64,000 bases of DNA from Diphasiastrum complanatum (Eukaryota > Streptophyta > Lycopodiopsida > Lycopodiales > Lycopodiaceae). Each line of letters opens with the position of its first letter. Positions within the stretch are counted from its first letter, which is position 1. Positions 23,476-34,831 of this stretch are shown here, piece after piece. A program made the position numbers and the translations under genes. Below the pieces are notes generated by a model. That model searched no databases, was not told the DNA's origin, and worked only from the letters and a program-made list of their open reading frames with translations. Where the stretch lies: the NCBI GenBank assembly GCA_029204225.1, contig CM055110.1, positions 17,178,093 to 17,242,092 on the forward strand. Direction: 5' to 3'.

Positions 23476-24506
23476 GTGTGTAGTCGTTCGGAAAGGGACC
23501 CAACATTTCATGGCGGACCACCTTTCCAAGCGTGTGATGTCTGTCAACGAGTGAAGAAAAACACCAAAGTTGACTTCACGCCACTGACTCCCATTATAGA
23601 AGGCGAAGCCTTCCATAAGTGGGAAATTGACTTTGTTGGACCAATCAGTCTAGCAACAAAACATACCCAAGGTCATTACATCCTCATAGCCACAGATTAC
23701 GCTACTAAGTGGGTGGAGGCTTGAGCAACGAAGGACGCCAACGCAAAAATAGTCGCACATTTTCTTTACGAAAACATTATTACATGATTTGGCTGTCCCA
23801 TTGAGCTAGTTAGTGATCGCGGCGCACATTTTTTAAATGCTGTCATTGATAACCTCCTATGCCATTACCTTGTTGTTCATAGAAAAAGTACTACCCCAGA
23901 TGTAATGGCCAGGTTCAATCAACTAACAAGACGATATGTAAAATTTTGACCAAGATAATTGAAACCAATCGCTCTGATTGGGAAACAAAACTTTTCTCAA
24001 CTGTTTGGGCTTACCACACCACCCCGAAGAAAGCCACTGGGTGGGTTACCCCTTTCCACTTAGTATATGGTCAAGAGGCGGTAATGCCCGTAGAATTCTT
24101 AGTACCTTCGCTAAGAGTCACAGAAGCTTTTTCAACAGATCTCTGTGAAAAAGCTACAATAGAACAACAAGTCAAAACCAGACTATTTACGTTAGCCCAG
24201 TTATGAGAGACGAGACTAATATCTTACCACGCACAACTAGTTAACAAACGACGCCAAAAGGCCTGGCATGACCGTCACCTACGCAATAGAGATCTACATT
24301 TAGGTGACCAGGTGCTTCTTTATACATCAAAGAAGCACCTCGGCAAATTGAAATTCAGAAGTGAGAGACCGTATATTATTAATAAAATATTTTCTGATAG
24401 TGCAATCCAATTGCAAACACTTGACGGAATCCGCCTAGACACTATCGTAAATGGTGGTCGTCTAAGGCGGTATTATGAAGAGTTGTTTTTTGTTGACCCA
24501 ATTTAA
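23476..24506 (+). pseudogene. Integrase of Gypsy G
   Basis: The zinc-finger part is cut to ACDVCQRVKKNTKVDF. The core has KWEIDFVGPISLATK (first Asp) and IELVSDRGAHFLNAV (second Asp); the Glu region is damaged. The second half reads WAYHTTPKKATGWVTPFHLV, and the C-terminal module HLGKLKFRSERPYIINKIF ends GGRLRRYY. Stops and frame breaks occur at about 23725, 23790 and 23950. Confidence 0.8.
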
Positions 24507-24898
24507 CATCTTTTCTCTAGTATATATTTTACATTTTTTATTCTTTCTTTCTATTTTTCTTATGTTCTTGCTTGTAGTTCTATGTCTATTTTTCACCTCG
24601 TTCCTTGTTTATAGTTCATACCATGACTTACGTACTTTCTATGCATTCTCTTCTTCCTGTACATACTCATGGGTCATGGATATTCTGGATCAACAAATGA
24701 TGGGCTACACCATTGGAAATGATTCTCACACTTTAGCCACCTCATCTCTAGGCTAACTGGTATCTCAGGCATACAAACATTCCTGGGGATACACTCTTTT
24801 CATAAGAACTTCTACTCTGGGCCACAATCATATTTTTCCCTTGAAGTTCTTCGCTTGCATCACACAGATCCATTCCTTCATATTGGGATTTTGTCAAA
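24507..24898 (+). other. Post-pol spacer of Gypsy G
   Basis: T- and C-rich spacer; no gene seen before the second minisatellite. Confidence 0.4.
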
Positions 24899-25120
24899 TC
24901 TCAACCGACGGTATTTTGTCAAATCTCAACCGATGGGATTTTGTCAAATCCCAACTAACGGGATCTGTTCAAATCTCAACCGACGGGATCCGCTCAAATC
25001 TCAATCGACGGGATTCGTTCAGATCTCAATCGATGGATTTTTATTAGATCTCAACTGACACGACTCCCTCAGATCTCGACCGATGCGACTCCATCAAATC
25101 TCGACCGACGCTTCTCATTC
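24899..25120 (+). repeat. 25-bp minisatellite after pol of Gypsy G (about 9 units)
   Basis: Units such as TCTCAACCGACGGGATTTTG plus TCAAA repeat with a steady 25-bp period. The core TCTCAACCGACG is the same as in the leader array. Confidence 0.88.
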
Positions 25121-25784
25121 AAAATCCAATGAACAGACACGTCCCATCGCACCCGAACCCAACCGACGATGTCCATAAATGCCATCACCTCGACGCCATT
25201 TGCACCTCAGCGAACTGCGAACTCTGGAGCTCTCTGGCAACGATCTACTGGCAATTTTTTGGCTCTCCTATACGATCTTGGCGCGCTCTCATTTTGTGCA
25301 TCAGTGGTTGCTTCCACACCATCTCCACCCAGTATCAGCCATCCTAGTGTGTTTCCCATTGAGAGCGCCATCACAAACAGTCTCCAAACCTAATATCGCC
25401 AGTGGAGAACAAAGCATTTGAAACATTTCGCATGCTGAGGGGTAGTGTCACAAAAGCATTCCACACGCTTTTGTTACACTATTGAGTATCACCTTTTAAT
25501 CATACATGCTTTTCTTTCATCATCTCCAAACACCCGTTTTCACCGAAAGCTAATTTCTTTACATCTCCCAATATCTTCATCCCTCCCGCTTAGTCACAAA
25601 CATATACTGACATCTTCTTTTTCGGAACTTCTACCTTCCATTGTTCACACCATACTTTGTTTGCCACACATCCTCCATACCCTTCTATCCACAACACCTC
25701 CACTTTCACACACCTTCCTTCCCAACCTCAGTTCCTCACAGTCCTTTTCCACCATCACTCCCTTCAGTCAGGCTTTCCATTACA

Positions 25785-25882
25785 TCTCAGCCGACTCCTT
25801 TCCATTACATCTCAATTGACACCCTCCGATCAAATCTCAACCGATGCCTGTTAACCTTGTCTGAAATCTCAACTGACACCCT
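25785..25882 (+). repeat. Third, short copy of the 25-bp minisatellite
   Basis: Four units with ATCTCAACCGATGC or ATCTCAATTGACAC, just before the extra ORF of Gypsy G. Between this and the second array lies about 660 bp of pyrimidine-rich spacer without a recognisable gene. Confidence 0.7.
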
Positions 25883-25915
25883 TTTTCCAGATTCTTATTT
25901 CCCAGTTTTTTCATC

Positions 25916-28598
25916 ATGTCTACCAATCCTACCTCCAGTTCTGATGACCCTGATGCCAATAAGCTCGACATCCAATTGTCCAAATTGGATATTACTGAAA
26001 TGCAACACTGGTACCAACAGACAGCATCCTTCTTTCAAGCCATTGAGTTCCAGATGCCAGTCCTGACGGAGTATCAAAGCCCGTACCTCGTGCATATGAT
26101 ATATGCCGACCACAATGCTACAACAAGGTCATGCCAGCTAATAGTTCCTCCTGTGAGGAACTATGTTTACAGCATATCATTTGCACCGGCCGACTTGCAA
26201 TCTTTTGGGTTCCCAAGGGGACCCAATGCTGTCACCAGGACACTTAAAAAAATCGAGTAGACAACATATTTCAAATTCATTGACCCATCTGTGGCCAAGT
26301 GAAAAAACAAGGACGGGTATCGAGTCGAAGCAATCAATGACCCACAACTACAAGCGGCATGTGCGTACTTGACAAAGTGCACACAACGACCAAAAACCAA
26401 GTTGTAGAGGGTACCCATGTCCCTGTTTCACATGATGGCAGATTCACGACTGCATTCCCAAAATCTCTATGATTGGGCACAATTTGTTTCAAACTGCCTT
26501 TATGAGTGCATTAAAAACAAGCAGCCGATAACAGTACTTGGATATCTCTTGATAGATAGCACCCTCCACCAAGTCCAGAACGGGCCAAAGCTTCAACAAC
26601 ACTTGCAGCTTGCGAACAAGGCATGGGAAATTCCCATCGAGTCAAAAAAGTCCAAGCGTGCACGATCACGGGCTACCTCCCCATTGGGATCCCAACCTAA
26701 AAGGGTCAACACAAGTATACTCCCACTGGTCCAGATGAAAACAAGCCCACAACCGGATCCACAAGCAGCCGCAACATCCGAAGCTCAAGAGGCCGATACC
26801 TCCAAGGCCCAGTTGCCAGACACAAGGCAATAACGGATGCAAAAGAAGCCTCAAGCTGGGAGCACATCACCAGTGGGATCAGTTTCAGATGGTTCCGCCT
26901 CAGATGATGAAAGCTCATCCATGACATCACAACAACACTCGTCACCCTCACATGTCATTGACGGGGGTGATGGAGCAACTACCTCTACACCAGCACTTAA
27001 CACGACAATATCTCAAGTCACAGGTTAGCCAGATAAAGTCACCATCCCACCCACACTGATTACTATGCCAACGCTACCAACATCACCACTGGCACAAGTT
27101 TTTTTGGGGGGGAGGAGTGGGGATATCCAGTCCCCAGGACACGGAAGCAGCTCAGCAACCACACGACCAACAACCACAGGCCCAGAAAGTCCACACATTG
27201 GACACATTGCAATATTTTGATGCTGCGGACTTGATGAAAATAAACGACGACGAGCCGAAGAAGGGGAAGCAACTAGGAAGAAGTTTGACCCCTCCACTAA
27301 CCACCACCACCACACCAGTTACTAACATCATCCCTCCGCTACCTCCACCTCCACCTCCACCTCCACCTCCATCTTCAGCTCTAACACCATGTTTATTTTT
27401 TGGTTTAGCCTCACCATCCCACACTCCAAATCAGTACCCAACCCTCACTAACCTTGAGAAGCTCACCGAAGTAGCCAAATGATCAATGATTGGTTGGTTA
27501 GCCAATATCAAATGCTCGAGAGCAAGGTCCAGCATCAAGACCAGGAAATTACACATCATTAGAGGCTGGCCAAAGAAAAAAAAAGAGAAACAGTGGAAAT
27601 CAAATCTCTGATGGTCGGGGCAGAAGACCACTCTAGAAGAGGTCCAACATCAACTGAAGCACCAAATGGTCTAAATCGACCAAGTACGAGATGGATCATC
27701 GGGTGCAATAATAGTCAACGCTCCTCTAACAAATCCCGGGGATATTTTCCAGGCCCCACAAGCCTCAGCCATCCGGATGGAAAAGTATGTAAGGCTAATC
27801 CAAGAACAAGAGGCCGAAAAGAAAAATTTTGAAAACATTGTGGCCAAGCAAGAGAAGATCATCCTGGAGTACCAGAAGCAATTGGAAGACACAAAGAAGG
27901 CCCTGCAACAATTCTTGGACAAGGTGAACCAATTGTGGAACACGGCGTGCAAGGCCCAAGCAGGCGCTCAGTCAAAGAAGCCACGGGACGATGATGGGAA
28001 TGATGGAGCAGGGAATCAGGGCAGACAAACCCAATCTTCAGACGGTAGCTCGGGATCGGGTGGCCAGAGAGCAAATGCTGCTTCCAGGAGTTTTCCCCGA
28101 CCCCCTCCCACCTTTAACCCCTCCTCCTACTCTGCATTTATTTTTTCTGAAACATTTATTCCAACTTACCCGATTCTTTCATGTTCTCTCTCTCCATCAC
28201 CTCCTAGCAAAATAATGGGCCCATCAAAAGGTCCAGTTGACACATACAAGGCCCGACGGGACGAGTTCCTCCAATAACTCCACTCCTCCGGTGCGGCGTA
28301 TAATTTGTTAAACCCACCCCCTCTGAAACCTGTCGTTCCCACACCCCTCTCTCCAGATCATTCCATCCTTGACCTTCCAGAAACTAATACCGACAAGGGG
28401 GGTGATGATGACTTCCTGGCAGATCAACCAGAGACAAGAAGGTTCTCGCCCAGACAAGATATTGGCACAGCTGAGATGTCGACAAGCGAGAAAGCCAAAG
28501 AAAAAGACATGGGCACCAAGGCCCTAGATGATTATCTGGCGAGGCCATTCCAACCTGTAGCGCAGGCATCCCAAAGGGAGTTGGGAACCATGACTTAG
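25916..28598 (+). pseudogene. Post-pol extra ORF of Gypsy G
   Basis: Function unknown. Opens MSTNPTSSSDDPDANKLDIQ and continues with SFAPADLQSFGFPRGPNAVT. After stops it goes on with LYDWAQFVSNCLYECIKNKQ and PITVLGYLLIDSTLHQVQNG, a basic KSKRARSRATSP stretch, Ser/Thr- and Pro-rich linkers (a run of Pro codons near 27340-27372), a coiled coil (YVRLIQEQEAEKKNFENIVA onward, 27777-27950) and a Gly/Ser-rich then Pro-rich tail. The layout of N-terminal domain, disordered linker and coiled coil resembles Gypsy E 38654-41319 and has the same length, about 2.7 kb. Plant Gypsy elements of the Athila and Tat branches carry ORFs in this slot. Several stops and shifts break it. Confidence 0.6.
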
Positions 28599-28599
28599 T

Positions 28600-28975
28600 G
28601 ATAAAATAGAGTGCATTTCCTAACAATGGAGTTGGCAATGGACCACATAAATCACTATGTACAAGATCTAATACATGTTTTGTCTTAATGGAATGTGTTC
28701 TGTTAAATCTATTTTTAGATTGTTTGTCATAGATGCAAGATTCATAGAGAAATGATCTCCTTTCTAATGAAAGAAGGAAATGTAATCCATCAACTAAATT
28801 ATTACAATGCATGTAGGAAAGTGATCTTGTATGTACGTGTCCAAATGCCACAGTATAGCATGATCATTTGAAGTACCAGCTAAAGCAATTGAGTCATATG
28901 ATACATATACATTTTTGATTCATGTGCAGGTAGTATCTTCATCAAAGATTGTACATTTTTCAGATGAGAAAGTAA
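28600..28975 (-). pseudogene. Copia fragment: end of protease and pre-integrase
   Basis: On the minus strand AILWHLDTYIQDH, after a frame shift FGHVHTRSLSYMHCNNLVDG, CIYDKQSKNRFNRTHS and VLDLVHSDLCGPLPTPLLGN are a Copia pre-integrase region and the first integrase Asp. No LTR is attached. It replaces the 3' end of Gypsy G, so it marks a rearrangement or a heavily eroded insertion. Confidence 0.75.
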
Positions 28976-30317
28976 TGTTGGGAGAGAGGGAGGAAGAATA
29001 AATGACGAACACGAACGAGAAACGAACTCGAACAAGAAACTAACGAGAAGTGAACTCAAACAGAAAATGTTTGTGTGCAGTGGAATGCGTTAAATGACTC
29101 TCTCCCTAAGCATGACTATGCCTATCAGAATGAACATAACTTTAGTGATAGAAATCACAGTAATTCTAGATTACGTAGCCAAACATTTAAATGGATGAAA
29201 CACTAGATGAATAATTTGTCACGAATTGCTAGACAAATTATCTATCGCGAATGATTCACGAAGAGCTAGACTATGCTCGACTGATAATTAGTCGCGACCT
29301 GTTTGCAAAAGACAAGACTAAAAGTTAATTGTCTATAACTAGAAAGAGAAACAAGAAAGATCAGACAGAATGAAGAATAAGCATAGCAATGCTGACAAAT
29401 CTAAAACGCAGAACAAATGAACTATGTCAGATTAAGTATATCAAGTATACAAGTCAATCATGCGGTAGAGCACAAGACTGTAGCGGACAAAACCACGTAC
29501 CCTATAAAGCTTATTTCTGTCTGTAATGAGGAATAAGACCTCCTTCTCTTAGTCTCTTCTTAACTTTTTTGATCATCAAATCATCATCATCGTCGAATAC
29601 GCAGATGGTATCCAATATATATACACATAATATTACAAGTGTGCAGATGCGAAAGTACAAAGTGGATGTGTTGTCTGTAGGAGATCGTGGGTGGCTGCAA
29701 TCATTGTCCAATCTGTTAGCACAACTGCATGGGGTGAAGGTGAAAAGGGTGCGATGTCAGCCAGTACTGAAGTGAATGTTGGTGATGACGCAAAAGTGCG
29801 TCACTCTTACGAATAGTCTTAGGATAAGATTTACAGGGTGTCTTATCTGTTAGGGCACCTTTGGCATTCAGTAAGGTAGTGTCCCCTTTTTGCCTGTCAC
29901 CATGACTTGTGTAAGAACACAGTGTTGCGATTCATTCGCCTTTTCTTCGTCTGTACGAATTTACATGTAAAATCTATTTCTAAAGAGAACCAATCTGCTT
30001 TATTGAAATGAGAAAATGAACATGAGGAGCAACTCGAGTTGGTCCCTTTTTATAGTAGAGAGGAGGACCCTGGCCTCTGAATCCTATTGGTCTAGTCTTG
30101 CCTCTCTTTTTATTCAAATTTAAAAAAGTGTGGGAACCATCAAAATTGGAGGGAAACCCAACTTTATTCACTAACTTGACATTTAGGCCCTGCAACATTA
30201 AAAGTCCCGCAAAAAGGCCTAAAGTCCTTTTATTAACATTCTAATTAATAACTATGTGATCATTGGGTTGGACTTAGACACGCAGGGTGCCAAATCCCTC
30301 TCACTTATTAACCAGGG
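28976..30317. other. LTR-like sequence, origin unclear
   Basis: Starts TGTTGGGAGAGAGG directly after the Copia fragment. On the minus strand CTACTATAAAAAGGGACC (near 30050) followed by CAATAAAGC (near 30000) has the spacing of an LTR promoter and poly(A) signal. I could not find both ends or a second copy. Only short frames occur. Confidence 0.35.
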
Positions 30318-30521
30318 TTAGAGTTGCCTTGGGATCCGCAGACCCTCCAACACCTGTGCATAGAGGCACTTTAGTTGCATATTTGTTTTGTCGCCTTCTT
30401 TGTAAAGTTGGAGATAATCCTTGTGACAAAATCTCAGTCTTTGTATAACGTTCATTTTGAGTCTGTAATCCTGATCAATGTTGTGGTCCCAAGCAAGAAG
30501 CTTGGCCTCCTCAACACTCAT
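30318..30521 (-). CDS. Unrecognised 68-codon reading frame
   Basis: Begins MSVEEAKLLAWDHNIDQDY and ends LEGLRIPRQL. Its composition looks protein-like (charged, amphipathic, no low complexity), but I do not recognise it. It lies upstream, on the same strand, of the LTR-like promoter signals near 30050, so it could be the tail of a retroelement ORF. It may also be chance. Confidence 0.22.
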   Translation of the reverse strand: MSVEEAKLLAWDHNIDQDYRLKMNVIQRLRFCHKDYLQLYKEGDKTNMQLKCLYAQVLEGLRIPRQL

Positions 30522-30765
30522 AAGCTAACAAAAATTATTGCACTAACTTGACTAAATGATTGTACATGGAGATACTCTATACACAACTCTTTTCTAGCTT
30601 GTAGACTATGGATTTTGCCTAAAACAAAAATTTATAAGAATTAATTTGATGTCAAAGTCTGCTACCATAGGATGGTTCGCAGGGTCAACAAAATGGTCAA
30701 CAAGAAACAACCTTGTGACCTACGATTAGCATTGCTTTAATATAAGCCCATGCTCTACATGTTTC

Positions 30766-31218
30766 TCTCGATCTATGCTAAGCGTAGGTATTCTCACAAC
30801 CAATGCTGAGCATAACTCTTCTCTCGGCTTATGCTAGGTTTTATCTAAACTTCTATTTAACAAAGATTGAGAGAACATCTATGCTCAAGATAAATCAAGA
30901 GAAGACCCATGATGACCATAAGTCTTATCTCGACCTATGCTCATCATAGGTCAAGGAGGGACTTATGCTGACCATAGGTCTAGAGATGACTTTTGTTGAG
31001 CATAATTCCTCTCTCGACCTATGCTGAGCATAGGTATTCTCTCAACCTATGCTGAGTATAGGTTGAGAGGACACCTATGCTTAGCATAGATCGGAGGAGG
31101 GCATATGTTGAGCATAAGTGTTTTCTCGACCTATGCTCATCATAGGTCGAGGAAGGACTTATGCTCAGCACAGATCAAGCAAAGACTTATGCCTAGCACA
31201 AGTCGAGAGAGGACCTAT
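30766..31218. repeat. Minisatellite of palindromic CTATGCTNAGCATAG units
   Basis: About a dozen degenerate units, each centred on an inverted pair such as ACCTATGCTGAGCATAGGT and joined by purine-rich linkers (CGAGAGAGGA). Many single units can fold into a hairpin, and neighbours can pair with each other. The array ends exactly where the F LTR begins (31221). Confidence 0.75.
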
Positions 31219-31220
31219 GT

Positions 31221-31537
31221 TGTTGGATTTATCTCCTCTACTCTCCTAGATCCCATGTTAATCTAGTTCCATTCATAATGCTGCATATTTTACTTGCATT
31301 GTCGCACAACTCAACTACTGAAGACGAGCAAGTGAACCCGACTTGTCGGAGTTGGCCAATTTATCGGGTAGACCCAACTTATCCGACATATCGGGAAACT
31401 CTGACTTATTGAGCCTCTTCACGCTCACCTTCTGCACTGTGCAACTAACTTGACAATGATAGCAACCACGATCTTCTTCTTGCCGGCACAACGGCTCAAC
31501 GCCATCTTTTGAACACTCATCTGCACAAATGTAAATT

Positions 31538-31576
<39 letters not shown>

Positions 31577-31980
31577 ATGATCTATTATGTAGTTAACAAG
31601 TTAATGAGATAGATATTGTAGATGTTTTTATGCATCGATTATTTCTTCAAACGAATTGTTGGTAATAAGCTCATAGCTTTTACAGATTGTAGTTAGCTTT
31701 GTGAGCACATGGTTTCATCCGCAATTGCCTTTTGCTCACTTGTATCACTAACTTGTATTTCACTACATTTGATTTGAATAAACTACTATTTGGTTATGCA
31801 TTTATTATTTGTCAATGTTGCATGCTTTTCCCTTTTAGTCAGACTTTTTGATTGCTTTGTCTGATTGTCTGCTTTTTGATTCCGCAACCACTACACAATC
31901 AAGCTCTAGTTCATTCTTGTATTCGCCTATTGCTAATCGATAGTGCACGCACCTAGGGAATTCCTTGCAATTCTCCAGCA
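31221..31980 (+). repeat. 5' LTR of Copia F
   Basis: Begins TGTTGGATTT, ends TTCTCCAGCA. Contains four spaced TTRTCGGG-type words near 31340-31400 and a (TA)n tract at 31540-31573. Confidence 0.75.
31540..31573. repeat. (TA)n microsatellite in the F LTR
   Basis: About 34 bp of pure TA repeat. Confidence 0.95.
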
Positions 31981-31992
31981 TGGTATTAGAGC
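31981..31992 (+). other. Primer-binding site of Copia F
   Basis: TGGTATTAGAGC, the tRNA-Met type with one change (C to T), directly after the LTR. Confidence 0.85.
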
Positions 31993-32135
31993 TATTTCTA
32001 TAGCTTGATAAGTTTCTCACAGAACTCGATCCTACTAGTCGATAGGATAATTATTTTCTTGTTCTATAAGTTTGCATTAGATTTTTATTCTTTAGTCACT
32101 GATAGTTATTACTATCATCTAGATTAATCTTCTAT

Positions 32136-32889
32136 ATGGATTCCCAAGGGAAAGCCGGTGCTATCATGGACAAGCTTGATGGAGCCAATTACTATATGTG
32201 AAAATTTAAGATGAGAACTATGCTAATGGCTAAGGAGTTGTATGACATTGTTATAGGTGTAGAGGCAAGACCCAAAGATGATGATGCTACAATCTCTTGA
32301 TGAAAGCTGAAGGATGGCAAAGCTTTCGCACTGACCATTCAACACTCAAATCAGCCATGTGTCTGAAGCTCAGACCTCCAAGGTTGTCTGGGACATCTTA
32401 GGCACATTATACGAAGTGCGAGATATAGCTTTCAAGCTACATCTTAGGAAGAAATTTTAAGCCCTCAAGATGACAAACAATGATTCATTGCAAAATCACA
32501 TCAACCAGTTCAAGGACCTGCTTAAGCAAATGGTCGCAGTCGGATCTGTCATTGACGATCAAGATGTAATAATGACACTACTATCAAGCTTGCCAAGCTC
32601 ATTCGACAACTGGGTGATGATCATCATGACACACCCAGAGTTGAATTTTTCAAGATCATTGCGATGTTGTTGCAGGAAGACACTTGATGGAACAAAGCCT
32701 CTAGTTCCTCGACCTGTCAACTCTCACGCCTTATACACCAACAAAGACTCGACTAAGCAGAAGAAAAAAGACTTGAAGACATCGAAGCAAAATCAAAACC
32801 TGACACAACGTCAAGAGCAGTCGAATCAACTGACAAAGAAGAAGTTGTTCTATAGATATTGCAAGCGTTCCAGCCATTGGAAAAGGTAA
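32136..32889 (+). pseudogene. Gag of Copia F
   Basis: Starts MDSQGKAGAIMDKLDGANYY, Met, then TGA at 32199-32201 where tryptophan is expected, then KFKMRTMLMAKELYDIVIGV. Further breaks follow before a long open piece (from 32470) with LQNHINQFKDLLKQMVAVGS and a knuckle reduced to FYRYCKRSSHWKR, in which the first Cys is Tyr. The family then changes abruptly to D. Confidence 0.75.
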
Positions 32890-32902
32890 AAGGCAAGGGA
32901 AG

Positions 32903-34831
32903 TTGTTCAAACTTGATGCTCGTGTTATTGCTAACCAAGTTGGATGTGTTGCAAGGGAGCAAATTTCTATTCAAGAGGTTTGGCACAAAAGGATGGGACA
33001 CCTCAACTTCAAGTCATTGGAGGTAATGGCAAGGAAGAAGGTTGTGATTGGTCTTCCAAGTTACTTAAGTAATGACAAGCATGTTTGTGAGTCTTGTGCT
33101 TTGTCTAAGTCACATAGACCACCTTATACTAGATGTATTTCTAGATCTACAAAATCTTTTCAACTTGTACATTCGGATATTCATGGATTTACTACAATTA
33201 GCAATAGTGGAGCTAAGATGTATGTAACATTCATTGATGATTTTAGTAGATTTTGTTGTATATATCTACTAAAGAGCAAGGATGAAGTGTATGATGTCTC
33301 TGTCAAGTTCAAGAATGCAAGGGAAAACCAATTTTCCCCAAAGATCAAGTGCTTGAGAGGTGACAATGGTGGTGAGTACATATCTAACAAGTTCAAGGCT
33401 TTTTGTGATGAGCATGGGATCAAGAGGGAGTATACAACATCAAGGACCCCACAACAAAATGGGGTGGTTGAAAGGAAGAATAGGACTTTATGTGAAAGTG
33501 CTAAAGCTATGAGGTTAAGTGCCAATCTTGACAAACCATTTTGGGATCAAGCTTTGTTGTGTGCCAATTTCTTGTGCAATAGGTGGCCGAGTGCTATTTT
33601 GGATGGAAGGACACCTTTTGAGATGCTATTCAAGAGGAGGCCGAGTGTCAACTTTCTAAGAACCTTTGGATGCACATGCTATGTCAACATTACTCTTGAT
33701 GATAGGACCAAGGAGGATCCATCTTCAAGAAGAGGTATTTTTGTTGGATATAGTGAGGTGAGTAAAGCCTACAAGGTTTACATTCCTTCTACTAACAAAG
33801 TGATTGTTGGTAGAGATGTCATTTTTGATGAGGGGAACATTCCAAAGGTGTCTTCAAGCATGATTGATGGTAGAGTGGATGGATCTAACATTCTTGATGT
33901 TGATGAGAAGGATCTTACTTTGGATGGTGGTGATGACGGACCTTCATCAAGTCAAAATCCAAGGAGAACATCAAGAGAAAGACAAGTACCTTCAAGGCTC
34001 ACATATGATCAAAAGGGTAAGCAAGTAGTTTCTGGAAATTATGTTGCTTTCCTAACCTCTTTGGATGAGCCTACAAATGTAGATCAAGCAAGGAAAGAAG
34101 AGGAGTGGATCCAAGCAATGGATCTCGAGTATCAAGCTCTTATGAAGAATGGAACATGGAGATTGGTGGAGTTGCCTAAGGACAAGAAAGCTATTGGATG
34201 CAAATGGATCTTCAAGGTGAAGACAAACCAAGATGGATCTATCAACAAGTACAGGGCAAGGTTAGTGGCAAAAGGATATGCTCAACAACAAGGAATTGAC
34301 TATAATGAGACCTTTGCACCCGTGGCAAAGATGGTAAACATTCGAGTCATCATTTCACTTGCTACACTTTATGCATGGGATCTATGGCAAATGGACATTT
34401 CAAATGCATTCTTGAATGGTGATCTTGAGGAGGAAGTATACATGGAGCAACCCGAGAGCTACATTTCATCAACAAAGCCAAATCGTGTGTGTCTTCTACA
34501 AAAGAGTTTGTATGGCCTTAAGCAAGCACCAAGGAGTTGGTATGCTAAGCTTAATACTGTTTTACTCTCTCAAGGCTTTGTTATGAGTGTGTATGATCAT
34601 TCACTTTATTATAGGTTTGCTGGAAATGATGTTACCATCTTGCTAATCTATGTGGATGATATCATCTTGAGTGGTGGAGACAATCAAGATGTGGAGGATA
34701 TCAAGAATGCTCTTAAGAAGGAGTTTGAGGTGCATGATCTTGGTAATTTGCATTACATTTTAGACATAGAATCATTAGATCTTCTCAATCTACTTTCATT
34801 TGTCAAGATAAGTATGCTAATTCTATTCTAG
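32903..34831 (+). pseudogene. Pre-integrase, integrase and RT of Copia D
   Basis: 642 open codons. Pre-integrase: VWHKRMGHLNFKSLEVM (27-43) and CESCALSKSHRPPY. Integrase core: D92 (VHSDIHG), D154 (LRGDNGGEY) and E190 (NGVVERKNRT), so the D,D-35-E triad is intact. RT from about residue 395: NGTWRLVELPKDKKAIGCKW, QMDISNAFLNGDLEEEVYME and LLIYVDDIILSG (YVDD about 583-586). The frame is lost after LGNLHYIL near residue 620 by a small shift. Gag and protease of this family are absent, replaced by F. Integrase and RT look chemically complete, so the damage is recent. Confidence 0.9.

Larger units (their letters stand above)
17441..28598 (+). mobile_element. Gypsy LTR retrotransposon G (no 3' LTR in place)
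   Basis: A 1073-bp 5' LTR, a primer site, a 2.2-kb leader with minisatellite, gag with two knuckles, protease remnant, RNase H, integrase and a 2.7-kb extra ORF follow on the plus strand. The order is Ty3/Gypsy; the long post-pol ORF recalls the env-like slot of Athila or Tat relatives. It sits in Copia A integrase with GTGCA just before it. Its 3' end is lost: after 28598 comes an unrelated inverted Copia piece. The RT palm is deleted and stops are frequent. Confidence 0.8.

Noticed and set aside
25129-25868. Several overlapping Ser/Pro-rich frames after the second minisatellite
   Set aside because: Pyrimidine-rich DNA has few stops; no frame is preferred and no domain appears.
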